A stretch of DNA of 64,000 nt, taken from contig CAJEXQ010000006.1 of assembly GCA_903994635.1 (NCBI GenBank), forward strand, positions 1-64,000, read 5' to 3'. Of this stretch, positions 1-9,300 are shown one piece after another. Within the stretch, counting starts at the first letter, position 1. The number at the start of each line of letters is the position of its first letter. The DNA is from an uncultured Chlorobiaceae bacterium (GTDB lineage: Bacteria > Bacteroidota > Chlorobiia > Chlorobiales > Chlorobiaceae). The translations under genes were made by a program, and so were the position numbers. A model generated the notes under the pieces. It had not been told where the DNA came from. It ran no database searches and worked only from the letters and a program-made list of their open reading frames with translations.

Positions 1-130
1 CATAAATCACTCCATCTTCAATCTGAATTAACACCTCAAATTCGTTATACTGTGCGTGAATATGTGGTGGTCGATGATCCCCGTTGTATACACAGATTTT
101 GATTCCGTTAAAGATGTCGATTGTTGGCAT
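1..130 (-). CDS. DUF4160 family protein, N-terminal part, runs off left edge
   Basis: Reading the minus strand from an ATG at 130-128 gives 43 codons open to the window edge. The start reads MPTIDIFNGIKICVY and continues with a GDHRPPHIHA motif, which is the recognisable core of DUF4160. These small proteins usually sit beside a DUF2442 gene in toxin-antitoxin-like pairs. No DUF2442 partner is visible here, but a broken DUF2442 lies at the other end of the window (56548). The function of the family is not established. The call is from motif recognition only. Confidence 0.7.
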   Translation of the reverse strand, partial: MPTIDIFNGIKICVYNGDHRPPHIHAQYNEFEVLIQIEDGVIY

Positions 131-186
131 TGGCAATTTTTCTTCAAAGGTATCTAATTAGATACGTTTTCCAAAGAATTTTCTAA

Positions 187-432
187 CCTGAATTATTCGC
201 AATAACAGTTGCTCTTGATTTTGACGATACAGAGGATGTTGTGCACGGCCATCAGCAACTGGCTCTGTTCAGCGGTTATTATCAGGAGACTTGTTTTCAG
301 CCTCTGCATGTGTATGAAGGTTTTTCTGGCAAACTGATCACCACGATACTGCGCCCCGGCAAGCGCCCAGGAGGTCGGGAGATCGTTTCCTACGTGAAAC
401 GGATTGTGGGACGTATTCGCCAACAGTGGTAA
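187..432 (+). mobile_element. IS1380-family transposase fragment (pseudogene)
   Basis: An open frame of about 81 codons without a proper start encodes the IS1380 signature: a DFDDT segment (second half of the DDE core), then GHQQLALF, PLHVYEGFSG and LRPGKRPGG. Family transposases are roughly 400-450 residues, so this is a short internal piece ending at a stop after RIRQQW. No terminal repeats were found around it. It is a relic of an insertion element at the edge of the defence island. Confidence 0.75.
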
Positions 433-451
433 ACAACGGGGGACAGTAAAA

Positions 452-682
452 ATGTTTGGGATAGCATTTACATCGAAGCAAAAGGCGTTTCTTGATGGTG
501 CAGGAAGCATTTTTAGCCTTACAGGGTCTCCTTTAAGCTCGTTTTCTTATGGCGATCAATCAACAGACACTAAAGCCTTGCAGTCGGACTGGGATGCTGT
601 AGGCAGTGATATACAGAATGCCATGAGTTATATGTCTGAAGAGATAGAGAACAAGTATACCGAAAAAGATGCCGCAAGATAA
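452..682 (+). CDS. small hypothetical protein (76 aa)
   Basis: I chose the ATG at 452 because the codons upstream belong to the transposase relic region. The product starts MFGIAFTSKQKAFLDGAGS and ends in a charged segment; I see no domain, signal peptide or membrane segment. It overlaps by 14 bases the start of the DUF2335 pseudogene at 669, which suggests the two were co-translated. DUF2335 genes often have a small upstream partner, but I do not recognise this one. Confidence 0.5.
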   Translation: MFGIAFTSKQKAFLDGAGSIFSLTGSPLSSFSYGDQSTDTKALQSDWDAVGSDIQNAMSYMSEEIENKYTEKDAAR

Positions 683-1105
683 TCGTGAGTATTTGCAGGC
701 CGAAAATACAGCGAACGAAAACCCTTATACCAGTCAAAAGCTTACAAGAACATCTGTACAAGCTTTTAGTGGGCCATTGCCGCCGCCATCCGTACTCAAA
801 GGATATGAAGAGGTTGTTCGTGGTTCAGCAGAAAGGATTCTGGTCATGGCAGAAAAACAGCAGGCTCACAGAACAGAACAGGAAAAAAGATTTCAGATGG
901 AATACTTGAGCAAGGCACCCGTGGTCAACATTACGCACTTACTGTGGTCGTTCTCTTTCTGAGCGCTTCTGTTTACCTCGCAATGAATGGGCACGAAACA
1001 ATCGCGACAATTATTGCCTCGCTCAATATCGTTGGTCTTGTAAGCGCTTTTATCGCAGGGAAAGTGTTCGCTCCCAAAGTTGACCATCTGAAAGCAGATT
1101 CGTAG
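669..1105 (+). pseudogene. DUF2335 membrane protein, frameshifted
   Basis: The first frame gives FSGPLPPPSVLKGYEEVV, then RILVMAEKQQAHR, the hallmark of DUF2335 predicted membrane proteins. Around 905-920 the frame is lost and runs into an unrelated tail ending at 962. The family sequence continues in the +2 frame (GQHYALTVVVLFLSASVYL, then ATIIASLNIVGLVSAFIAG), giving the two expected C-terminal membrane helices and a stop at 1103-1105. A single indel near 910 therefore breaks an otherwise complete gene. A sequencing error is the alternative explanation. The function of the family is unknown. Confidence 0.75.
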
Positions 1106-1183
1106 CTCCCACAACAGCCACCCTCACTGTACCAGCCGTCCCGTTTATACTCAATTATCGAAATGGATTAGCAGTTGTTACTT

Positions 1184-1303
1184 ATGCTATTGGATTCACA
1201 ATCTCTTCTCAAAGAAGCCGTCAACTATTTTGACCGCTTCACTCGTGATGCGGAACAGGTACAAAAAAATCCCGATCAGGAGGGTATGAACGATGTTCGA
1301 TAA
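1184..1303 (+). CDS. 39-aa ORF overlapping the pglZ start
   Basis: ATG at 1184 reads MLLDSQSLLKEAVNYFDRF and ends DVR at a TAA inside the pglZ start region (overlap 11 bases). The last codons, around NPDQEGMND, are matched at the second pglZ copy (14221-14259), where the same tail is attached to a DUF1016 remnant instead. It could be the 3' remnant of a gene that preceded pglZ, or a translational-coupling leader. No family is recognised. Confidence 0.35.
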   Translation: MLLDSQSLLKEAVNYFDRFTRDAEQVQKNPDQEGMNDVR

Positions 1304-3509
1304 ATGGATCAATCAGGATATCGGTAACGTTCTTGCCCGACGTAACCGGGTTGTGGTGGGGGCTGAAGCCTCTCTTCTGGATCTTTTGGGCAAGGTTCTG
1401 CCGAAGGAGATGAAAATTTTTGTGGTTCATAGCGGCCTTGAGGAGCTGGAGTGCAAGTACACAGTGGAGAAATTCCACAAAGATGAGAAGGTGGTGATAA
1501 TAGCAACTGCACCCAAAACCGAACTGACCTTTATTCGTGACTATGCTGAAACTTGCGGGTATGTGGATATACGCAACGTTGAGAGTTATGTGGTGGAGAG
1601 GGTTTTTCAGGAGCTTGGTCTGAACATTTCTCTTACACCGGAAGAGCTCAAGGTTGCGGCATACAACAGCCTCGCTAAAGGACGGGAGTACTGGGAGGAG
1701 CTTTGCCGCAAGGGTGGTGAGCGGCTTTTTGATATTGGCAGTGACATACTCCCGTTTCTCCATGATCCAGAGGGGTTCTGCGCTACCCGTGATGCGGTGG
1801 TGGTTGCGGCATTTTTTGAAAAAATCAATAGCTGGCTTGGGCGCGGCAATATCAGCCAGCCCCCCGAAACCCTTGCGAAGGAGGTTGCGGAGCAGATTCT
1901 TGGGTCACTGCTGACAGGCAAACCGAAGAAGAGGTATCTCGATGTGTACAAAAAGTGGGGCGACTCCAAAGCCATGGAGGGTTCGTTGCTGGGCTATTGC
2001 CAGGAGCATCCTGCCCGGTTGGAGCAGCCGGAACTTTGGAAAGTTTATGCCGCCCATCCGTTCGATTCAGTGGATCTTCAGTGGCTGAAAGACCTGGTAG
2101 CGCACTTGTCGGACAGCGTCTCCATTAAGGATAAACTCCCGCACATACGTGCCCGCTTCAAGAGCAGCCACGGCAGACAGTGGCGTAAGGGGCTGTGGGG
2201 TCATCTACTGCAACTGCTGGAGTTTGATAGCTCCGGAATCAAGGGGATTGCGTCGCTTGAGGAGGCTACGACCTTTTACACGACTGAACTCTACCGGGTT
2301 GACACGGCTATCCGCAGCATCTACGAAGAGTTCTGGGGAGATGAAACGGTTATTCGCCCATTCCAGGAGTATTACAACCAGTTGGTTTCACCCTTTCTCC
2401 ATAAATGGTTTCAGTACTTCGACGACTACCGGGAGAACCAGAAGGGACTTTTGATAGAGAGAATCCGTTCCGCTCAAGGGCGAATAGCAATTATTGTGGG
2501 TGATGGTATCTCTTTTGAAATTGCGCAGAGAGTCATTGCGAAAACTGGCGATACCGTCAAGGTAAAAAACCAATATCGCTGCTGCGGTATTCCGTCGATT
2601 ACCGAAAACAATATGAGCCTGCTCTATCGTGACGATGGAGTTGTCGAGCCTTTGCAGTCCAGGCGAGAGGCATATCTCACCGCACAGGTGGCAAAGCGGA
2701 TTGAGTTTGTTCAACTGGAGGAGGTCAACTTTCAACATGCGGAAGCGGATGTGCTTCTCTGTTCCTGCAAGGATATTGACGACATTGCCGAGAAGATGCA
2801 ACATAATGCCCTGAAGTTTATTGGCACCATCGAGCAAAGTATTGCTGATAAGGTGGAGTTTATGCTCAATAACGGCTTTCAGGAAGTTGTGCTGACCTCT
2901 GACCACGGATTTGTGCTTACAGGTATTCTTGATGAGTCGGACAAGGCTGAAGTAGAGTTTCACGGCGATGTCTTGAAGGTCGAGCGGTATATCCGCACCG
3001 TCGAAAAGCAGAGTGTTTCGGCAGAGTTGATTGAGCAACGTCAAAGTTACGGGGAGTACCGCTATCTCTACTTTGCAAAACATAGCAAGCCCTTTAAAAC
3101 GCCGGGCAGGTACGGCTATGCCCACGGCGGTCTTGCGCCCCAGGAGCTGCTTATTCCGGTTGTCACCTTTAGCCACAAAACCTCTTCCCTTCAGGAACTG
3201 CTCGTCAGTGTGGCAAACAAGAGCCTGTTGAGCGGTGTTGTGGGCGACTATTTTTCAGTGCACCTCAAAGCCGGTGATGGAGATATCTTTACCCAGAAGC
3301 GGAAGCTGCAGCTCCTTTTTATCGACAACGGGAAGGAGTTCAACAAGAGTGACATCGTGACCATCAAAGCAGGTGAACTCATCAAGAAGGAGTTCTCGTT
3401 TGACGGTCATCTCACTATCGAAGTGATTGTCGTTGATGCTTCATCCAGGCAGTCATTGACAAAAGTGTCAGTAACTCAAACTATTGCCCGTGACCTTGGC
3501 GGACTTTAG
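1293..3509 (+). CDS. pglZ: BREX phosphatase-like protein PglZ (copy 1)
   Basis: The 738-aa product belongs to the alkaline-phosphatase-superfamily PglZ proteins, the signature component of BREX phage defence. Visible landmarks are the N-terminal LARRNRVVVGAEA segment, a metal-binding VGDG (Asp about 404) and the second metal site TSDHGF (Asp 537, His 538). Length is close to the family's usual 750-850. It is followed 30 bp later by brxL on the same strand, the normal BREX type 1 pair. Upstream brxA/B/C are not in the window, and the only pglX piece lies downstream, so the locus is rearranged. A degenerate duplicate sits at 14249-15074. Confidence 0.88.
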   Translation: MFDKWINQDIGNVLARRNRVVVGAEASLLDLLGKVLPKEMKIFVVHSGLEELECKYTVEKFHKDEKVVIIATAPKTELTFIRDYAETCGYVDIRNVESYVVERVFQELGLNISLTPEELKVAAYNSLAKGREYWEELCRKGGERLFDIGSDILPFLHDPEGFCATRDAVVVAAFFEKINSWLGRGNISQPPETLAKEVAEQILGSLLTGKPKKRYLDVYKKWGDSKAMEGSLLGYCQEHPARLEQPELWKVYAAHPFDSVDLQWLKDLVAHLSDSVSIKDKLPHIRARFKSSHGRQWRKGLWGHLLQLLEFDSSGIKGIASLEEATTFYTTELYRVDTAIRSIYEEFWGDETVIRPFQEYYNQLVSPFLHKWFQYFDDYRENQKGLLIERIRSAQGRIAIIVGDGISFEIAQRVIAKTGDTVKVKNQYRCCGIPSITENNMSLLYRDDGVVEPLQSRREAYLTAQVAKRIEFVQLEEVNFQHAEADVLLCSCKDIDDIAEKMQHNALKFIGTIEQSIADKVEFMLNNGFQEVVLTSDHGFVLTGILDESDKAEVEFHGDVLKVERYIRTVEKQSVSAELIEQRQSYGEYRYLYFAKHSKPFKTPGRYGYAHGGLAPQELLIPVVTFSHKTSSLQELLVSVANKSLLSGVVGDYFSVHLKAGDGDIFTQKRKLQLLFIDNGKEFNKSDIVTIKAGELIKKEFSFDGHLTIEVIVVDASSRQSLTKVSVTQTIARDLGGL

Positions 3510-3539
3510 TCGTATTGTTGTGTAACCAAAGAGAAATCA

Positions 3540-5604
3540 ATGAGTATCGTTTTAGACCAACTGGATGAAAAGCTTCTCGAACATTTTCGGGGCTTCGTTG
3601 TCAAGAAAGACCTGGTGCAGATGCTCAAGGTCGGCGAAAATGTCCCTGTGTTCGTTCTGGAATATCTGATTGCTAATTCATGTTCCACGAATGACGAAGA
3701 GGCTATCAAAAAGGGGCTTGATAATGTCAAGCGCATCCTCAGCGATCACTATGTCAACCCGGAAGAGAGCGCCCTTATTCATTCCAGAATCAAAAATGAG
3801 GGGCGCTACAAAATTATCGACAAAATCAGTGTTGAGCTTGATACCGGCAAAGATGTTTACTGGGCAAAATTGCAAAACAGCAACATCAAACACGCCAACA
3901 TTAGCGAAAGCCTGGTCAACCAGCACGAAAAGATGATGCTTGGCGGTATCTGGGCAATCATCGAAATGCGATACGATCCCGGCATCATGATTGGCTCAAC
4001 CATCTACCCCTTTGTGGTAGAAGAGATCAAGCCGATTCAGCTCTCCAACTTCGAGAACGGCCACTTTGTGCGCAACCGCTCACACTTCACCACGGAAGAG
4101 TGGATCGACATCCTTTTGCGCAGTTCGGGAATTGAACCCTCGGCGGAAGGAATCACCCGGCGCATCAAGTTACTCTTGATATCGCGCCTCATTCCGCTGG
4201 TGGAAGCCAACTTCAATTTTCTGGAACTTGGCCCGCGATCTACTGGAAAAACCTACGTCTTCAAGGAGCTCACCCCTTATGCCGTTGTCATTTCCGGCGG
4301 TCAGGGAACCGTTGCCAAGCTTTTTGTGCATGGCTCAACCGGCAAAGTGGGCGCTGTCGGGCAGTGGGATGCCATCACCTTTGACGAAGCAACCGACAAG
4401 CTCTTCAAAGAGCGGGACGCCATACCGCTGATGAAAGATTATATGGAATCAGGATCCTTCTCCCGTGCCGGTGCCGGTGGCGAAATTACAGGCAGCGCTT
4501 CAATTGTGCTGAACGGCAACATCAACCAGCCGATTGAAACCGTGTTGCAAAACTCAAACCTCTTTAGCCCGCTCTCCCCTGAAATCAACTGCGACACAGC
4601 CTTTCTTGATCGTATTCACTACTATCTGCCCGGTTGGGAGATGCCAAAATTCGCCCCAAAGCACTTCACAAAAAACTTTGGTTTTAGTACCGACTTCTTT
4701 TCAGAGTGCCTCAAATCACAACGCAAAATAAACCACACCAATGTTGTCGAGGAGTTCTTTGCACTCGGCTCTCACCTCAAGCAGCGCGACACCAAGCCAG
4801 TGAAGAAAACGGTTTCAGGATTTATCAAGCTGATCCATCCTGACGGAAAGTACACACGAGAGGAGGTGCAAGAATATTTGACACTTGCTCTCGAAATGCG
4901 CCGCCGTGTGAAGGAGCAGCTTAAACGTATCGGCGGCATGGAGTTCTGGGACACCAACTTCTCCTTCATCGACAAAAACACTCAGGAAGAGAGCTTTGTC
5001 TCCCTGCCCGAAGAGAGAAGCTCCCACCTTATCGAAAACTCGCCCCTTCAGCCAGGTGTCTGCTACACCGCAACAAGCGATGGAGAAAACCTGACACTGG
5101 TGAGGATCGAGACCGCCGTTGTTACCGGAAGCGGAAAACTGAACATATCCGGCACCAGCAGCACCGCACCGCACCGCACCGAAGGAGGATATCAAAAACA
5201 GCTATCACTACATCAAGGCCAACGAGAAAACCATTCTCAACGAGCAGCACTCCCTCAAGAACTACGATATCTCCATTCAGGTGACCTCACTTCTTGGCTC
5301 AACGATTGCGTCAGGGATAGGGGCTGCCGCCTACGTCGCCATCATCTCCGCGATCTACAAAAGAAACCTCAAACCAGCCCTGTCGATACTGGGGAACATC
5401 TCTATCGGGGGTGCCATCGAGCGGGCACTGAACTTCTCAGATAAGGTCTCAATGCTCTCTGAAAACGGCGCCAGGCTTGTGCTGGTGCCAATGAGCAACC
5501 TCAACGAATTGCAGGATCTGCCGCCTTCAGTGCTCGGCGCAACGGATGTGCCGTTTTACGGAAATAACCAGATGCTTATGCAGAAGGTGATTTTGGGAGA
5601 GTGA
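3540..5604 (+). pseudogene. brxL: BREX AAA+ Lon-like protein BrxL, frameshifted at a GCACC repeat
   Basis: BrxL is a hexameric AAA+ ATPase that binds DNA in BREX types 1 and 4. Walker A GPRSTGKT lies at residues 231-238 and Walker B ITFDEAT near 280-286. The starting frame is open to 5444, but after about residue 541 it encodes junk. The Lon-like C-terminal domain continues in another frame from about 5181 to the stop at 5604 (KNSYHYIKANEKT, then QVTSLLGSTIASGIGAAAY, ending MLMQKVILGE). The break coincides with four tandem GCACC units. Five or two units would restore one ORF of about 689 or 684 aa, near normal BrxL length. As read, the product lacks the Lon-like domain. It is either a pseudogene or a phase-variable gene in the OFF state. 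Confidence 0.85.
5161..5180 (+). repeat. brxL: (GCACC)x4 pentanucleotide repeat inside brxL
   Basis: Four perfect tandem copies of GCACC occupy 5161-5180. The brxL reading frame is correct before the tract and shifted after it. Adding one unit (+5) or losing two (-10) restores the downstream frame, so copy-number slippage could switch the Lon-like domain on or off. Confidence 0.8.
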
Positions 5605-5639
5605 TGAGGATTTTTAATTTTTTTTTAGATGATGAAATA

Positions 5640-7073
5640 TCAGAAGGCAGATGGTGATTGGTTCCCGACAAGGGAGACGCAGATGAAGGGATGGCCGCTT
5701 CCACGGCTGAAGACATTGGGAAAAATCGGCTTTTTCTCGGCCTCATCAATTTTATAGACCCCGGGCTCAAGCGAGATATCCCGCTTCTCATCCTGGTCAA
5801 GGGTTGTATAGACAGACCCCGTTTGCGAAATAAATTGATGGAGCTTGTAGGGCAAAAATGTATAACGCTCTCCGGACTCTTGCTGCCGAACATTGGAGGT
5901 ACTGATCCAGAGGAGTAAATCCACCAGATAAAGGCGGCACCTCTCTTCGGGCATACCTGCATCAGTCGCCAATTCAGCCGCAATCTCTCTCAGCCGTTTT
6001 GGTTTGCCCCTCACGAGATCATCTCCCCGATCTTCAAGTGCAATTTTGTTCTCCAGCCATACGGCTATCGGGTTCTTTTTGAGCGCATCAATATCGGCCT
6101 CCTGATGAATGGCTGACTCAATGGCCGCCGCAAGAAAATGTTTTGCAGGAATTGTGCCATTGGGAGAAAGTGAACGGGCAAGCTTTTCGTTGATAACCTG
6201 CTCAGAGGTGAAGGGGCAGCCAAAGAGTGTTGTGGCAACCTTGGCAACGGCTGCTTTTTGATGCTCAAGATTGCCAACACTATCGGAAACCATGGTGGCT
6301 GAGGTGCCGATACTCACAATCTGCTGGACGCAGTTAGATCGAATCCGGCGAATCAGCATGGAGACATCGGCACCCTGACGACCTCTATAGGTGTGCAGTT
6401 CATCAAAGACCAGAAACCGGAGATTCAGGTAGATACTCTCTCGAATGTTGCGTTCGCGCACCCGAGTCAATAACAGCTCCAGCATCATGTAGTTGGTCAG
6501 CAAGATATGCGGCGGGTTCTTCCGCATTTTTTCCCGTGCCTCCTCACCCTCCTGACCCGTATATTGGCCGAAAATGATCGGAAACTCTTTTCCTGTGGCA
6601 TCCTCATAATTTTTTTTGTATCGGCTAAACTCCTCGAACTGCGAGTTAATGAGGGCATTCATGGGATAGACGACAAGCGCTGTTACCCCTTTTGCTGCCA
6701 GATTGGAGAGCAGATGGTGAAAAATAGAGCCGATATAGGTCAACGACTTGCCGGAGCCGGTGCCGGAGGTAACAATAAAATCTTTGCCGCTGGTGCCTGA
6801 CTGTATTGCTTCAACCTGATGGCGATAGAGTTTGTACCCTTTGAAGATGTCACCAATGGCCTCATGCAATGTTTTCGATTCGATCAGCTTTTCGAGCCCC
6901 CCAAACATCTCAAACGAAGGGTTAAATTGCAAAAGGGGTTCCGGCCAAAGCTTGCCCGTACTTAATGCGCGATCAACAACCTGACGGATGTCGGGGTCAG
7001 CAATGGAGATGAAACTGCGGATGTAGGAGGAATAATCCTCTATAATGCTGGCATGGGTATGGAAAACATTCAT
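5640..7073 (-). CDS. DEAD/DEAH-box helicase, N-terminal half (copy 1)
   Basis: The 477-aa product starts MNVFHTHASIIEDYSSY. It carries helicase motif I SGTGSGKS (residues 103-110), a DELH box in VFDELHTYRGR, and GTSAT as motif III, so this is RecA-like domain 1 of a YprA/Lhr-like superfamily-2 helicase. Such proteins are normally well over 900 aa. Here the frame leaves the family sequence at about residue 465 (FICVSL) and ends after a short tail, so the second RecA-like domain is missing and ATP-driven unwinding is unlikely. It is convergent with brxL, whose stop is 35 bp away. BREX and DISARM loci often include helicases of this kind; the precise subtype is not decided. Confidence 0.7.
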   Translation of the reverse strand: MNVFHTHASIIEDYSSYIRSFISIADPDIRQVVDRALSTGKLWPEPLLQFNPSFEMFGGLEKLIESKTLHEAIGDIFKGYKLYRHQVEAIQSGTSGKDFIVTSGTGSGKSLTYIGSIFHHLLSNLAAKGVTALVVYPMNALINSQFEEFSRYKKNYEDATGKEFPIIFGQYTGQEGEEAREKMRKNPPHILLTNYMMLELLLTRVRERNIRESIYLNLRFLVFDELHTYRGRQGADVSMLIRRIRSNCVQQIVSIGTSATMVSDSVGNLEHQKAAVAKVATTLFGCPFTSEQVINEKLARSLSPNGTIPAKHFLAAAIESAIHQEADIDALKKNPIAVWLENKIALEDRGDDLVRGKPKRLREIAAELATDAGMPEERCRLYLVDLLLWISTSNVRQQESGERYTFLPYKLHQFISQTGSVYTTLDQDEKRDISLEPGVYKIDEAEKKPIFPNVFSRGSGHPFICVSLVGNQSPSAF

Positions 7074-7345
7074 TCTGCGAAACTTCTCCTTCTCAGATTA
7101 TTGTCGTGAGCAAAATGATGATAACTTTAACGCATGGTGTAATATAGAAAAGGATTCTATGAGCGGGAAGTTTTGTGTGGTGTCATGCATCTGCACGCGC
7201 AAGCTGAATGAGCATGGAAAAGGCCATCTCCTGGGGTCGCACAGGATTTTCAGCCGAAGGCTCCTGTTTGGTTCTTGCCCTTTGCGTGTCCAAGTAAGCT
7301 CTAATTTTTATTTTGGTTTCATTCCTTTGGAATTCAACCCTTCAG
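5845..7345. repeat. 1.5-kb direct repeat, copy 1 (partner 15075-16575)
   Basis: This stretch, covering helicase codons, its start and about 270 bp of upstream sequence, recurs at 15075-16575 in the same orientation. Scattered differences occur up to position 6840. From 6841 to 7345 (505 bp) I found no mismatch on line-by-line comparison. The repeat ends sharply after the bases AACCCTTCAG. Confidence 0.9.
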
Positions 7346-7596
7346 CCTGGCAACTTTATACATTTTTTTATCAGTTACCATCTATACGACCACAACGACT
7401 CTTCGCGCTCTAAGAACAGAGTTTCAATTAACTTACAATCCCTTGCCAAAGATAGAGGAAATAGCAAAAGAGTAGATTATTTATTATCTAAAGGAGCAGG
7501 ATAAGAGGTCAAAATGACCCGGACATCAACAAATTCTAAAATAATCAGATGGAAACCTTTATCCTGTAAAGAATATCTTACTGAAAAAAGATTGTG

Positions 7597-8079
7597 ATGA
7601 AACGCAAAGTTTACATTGAAACATTCGTTATCAGCTACCTGACGGTTCGTCCAAGCAAAACGATTCTCGGAGCGGCTCACCAACAGCTTACGCAGTCATG
7701 GTGGGAAAAGTGCTTTGAATACGATCTTTGTGTTTCTCAATCCGTATGGCAAGAGTGCGCAGCAGGCAATCCTGATGCTGCGGAAAGACGACTGGCAGCA
7801 CTTAAAGGGTTGGATATATTGATGGTAACTGAAGAGATGATTGCTCTTGCTGAAGCACTGATCAGCGAACGACTCATTCCAGCTAAAGCAATTGAAGATT
7901 CTCTGCACATTGCTATTGCCACCTTGCACCATGTTGATTTTTTGCTCACATGGAATTGTCGGCATATAGCCAATCCGGTGATTCAGGAAGGAATTGCAGA
8001 ATATCTTGAACAGCAAACATTATTTTTACCGATTATCTGTACACCAGAAGAACTTACAGGAGGAAATAACGATGAGTGA
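7597..8079 (+). CDS. VapC-like PIN-domain toxin
   Basis: The 160-aa product (an ATG at 7597 is preferred over the GTG one codon earlier) begins MKRKVYIETFVISYL, a PIN-domain start in which Glu replaces the more usual first Asp. The acidic residues of the fold continue with EDSLHIAIA and end in the typical FLLTWNCRHIANP segment. PIN toxins of this type are predicted RNases. The last 8 bases overlap the next gene, whose ribosome site AGGAGG lies inside this gene, so the pair is translationally coupled. The order is toxin first, antitoxin second. Confidence 0.75.
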   Translation: MKRKVYIETFVISYLTVRPSKTILGAAHQQLTQSWWEKCFEYDLCVSQSVWQECAAGNPDAAERRLAALKGLDILMVTEEMIALAEALISERLIPAKAIEDSLHIAIATLHHVDFLLTWNCRHIANPVIQEGIAEYLEQQTLFLPIICTPEELTGGNNDE

Positions 8080-8302
8080 TGAAATCATTGATGAAGTACG
8101 AGCTATCAAAGAGGCAATCGGCGCAAAGTTCAATTACGACCTTCGCGCACTCTTTGTAGAGATCAAGCGTGGTGAAGCTGAATGCCAAGCCAAAGGAATG
8201 AATTTGGTTCCACCATCAACCAATGCTGCGAGTTTATCGAACTCGGCATTACAGCGGGGAAAAGTACGGAGGCTCAGTGAACGTTACCACACCCCGGTTT
8301 GA
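8072..8302 (+). CDS. probable antitoxin of the PIN toxin (76 aa)
   Basis: The ATG at 8072 overlaps the end of the PIN toxin by 8 bases and has AGGAGG about 8 bases upstream. The sequence starts MSDEIIDEVRAIKEAIGAKF and includes YDLRALFVEIKRGE, the pattern of the small helical antitoxins that accompany this type of PIN protein. The Pro/Ser-rich tail (VPPSTNAASL) is likely disordered until it binds the toxin. Length and position fit an antitoxin. No DNA-binding domain is obvious. Confidence 0.65.
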   Translation: MSDEIIDEVRAIKEAIGAKFNYDLRALFVEIKRGEAECQAKGMNLVPPSTNAASLSNSALQRGKVRRLSERYHTPV

Positions 8303-8524
8303 TGAGTCTGATGTGTTTTTAGTGTTCCGTTGAACATCTCTTTTTCCTTCTTTTTGAACTACAGGGGAATACTCGGGTTCTTCGCAGGCATTGAGGATCG
8401 ATTGGGCAAGTGGGTTGTTCGATTTTGAATGCCTGCATGATGCGGGATTATATGTTTAAGAAGAGACCATTTTTGCCTCGTTCTGCACTCCTGATGACTC
8501 TGAAAAAATATCTCTCTTCACGGC

Positions 8525-9241
8525 TTAACTGTTCTTTGATATCTCAATTGTCTTCAGTTCCTGAATAGCGTTATCAAATTTTTTTTGACTGTTGTAATGA
8601 TTTTGAAAAAATTTGCCATTTTTATATCCGTACACGATAAGATTAGATTGCACTGAATGAAAGAAAAATTCATTATATCCTTTCACGATCATTCGGAAAT
8701 ATCCCGTTAGATATCCGACAAGAAAATTAATGACATAGGTAATTTCGCTTTCCGGAAATTCATCAAATGGATGGTTAAAAATACCTCTTATAGCCGTTTT
8801 ATCGTCCGCATGAATTAATTTTGCCATGTTGAACTCTATTACTGACCTGACATTATAAATATTCATGGCATATCCAAACTCCTCTTCCCCTTTTTTAAAG
8901 TAAATTAAAAATGGAAAAGAAAACGATCCTTTATAATCGTCAAAATAACTTCCACTTTCTCCAAAAATATGTTTCAATGTAACATACATCTTTGGAAAGC
9001 TTGAGTAAATAATACTATCATCCCTGGAGAGAGACATTATATGCCCATAATTTTCAAATAGTGAAAGGCTGTTTTTTCGAAGTAAATAAAATTGTTCATC
9101 ATTAAGACGTATAATCTTATACGTCATTACCTCTGTTTCAATATCAATAAAGATATTCTTTATCGGGAAATTATCATCCTTTTTTCTATACTTGTTAATC
9201 ACAGAAGAAACAAGTGCACTATTTTCGTCATGATTTAACAT
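8525..9241 (-). CDS. AT-rich orphan protein (238 aa), unknown
   Basis: The product starts MLNHDENSALVSSVINKYR and is rich in Phe, Tyr, Ile and Lys. A hydrophobic stretch occurs around YVINFLVGYLTGYF, though the protein looks mainly soluble. I recognise no family. Its base composition is clearly more AT-rich than the surrounding genes, pointing to recent import. It lies directly against the broken 5' end of pglX (about 9301) and runs away from it, so its arrival may be what removed the pglX start. Confidence 0.55.
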   Translation of the reverse strand: MLNHDENSALVSSVINKYRKKDDNFPIKNIFIDIETEVMTYKIIRLNDEQFYLLRKNSLSLFENYGHIMSLSRDDSIIYSSFPKMYVTLKHIFGESGSYFDDYKGSFSFPFLIYFKKGEEEFGYAMNIYNVRSVIEFNMAKLIHADDKTAIRGIFNHPFDEFPESEITYVINFLVGYLTGYFRMIVKGYNEFFFHSVQSNLIVYGYKNGKFFQNHYNSQKKFDNAIQELKTIEISKNS

Positions 9242-9300
9242 TTTTTATTACCTCCAATAAAAGAGTTATAGTAATGTTTTATTAATGTCTTCCATGTGTA

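Noticed and set aside
7514..7597. 27-codon frame (MTRTSTNSKIIRWKPLS) before the PIN toxin
   Set aside because: Too short and unsupported; the real antitoxin candidate lies downstream of the toxin.
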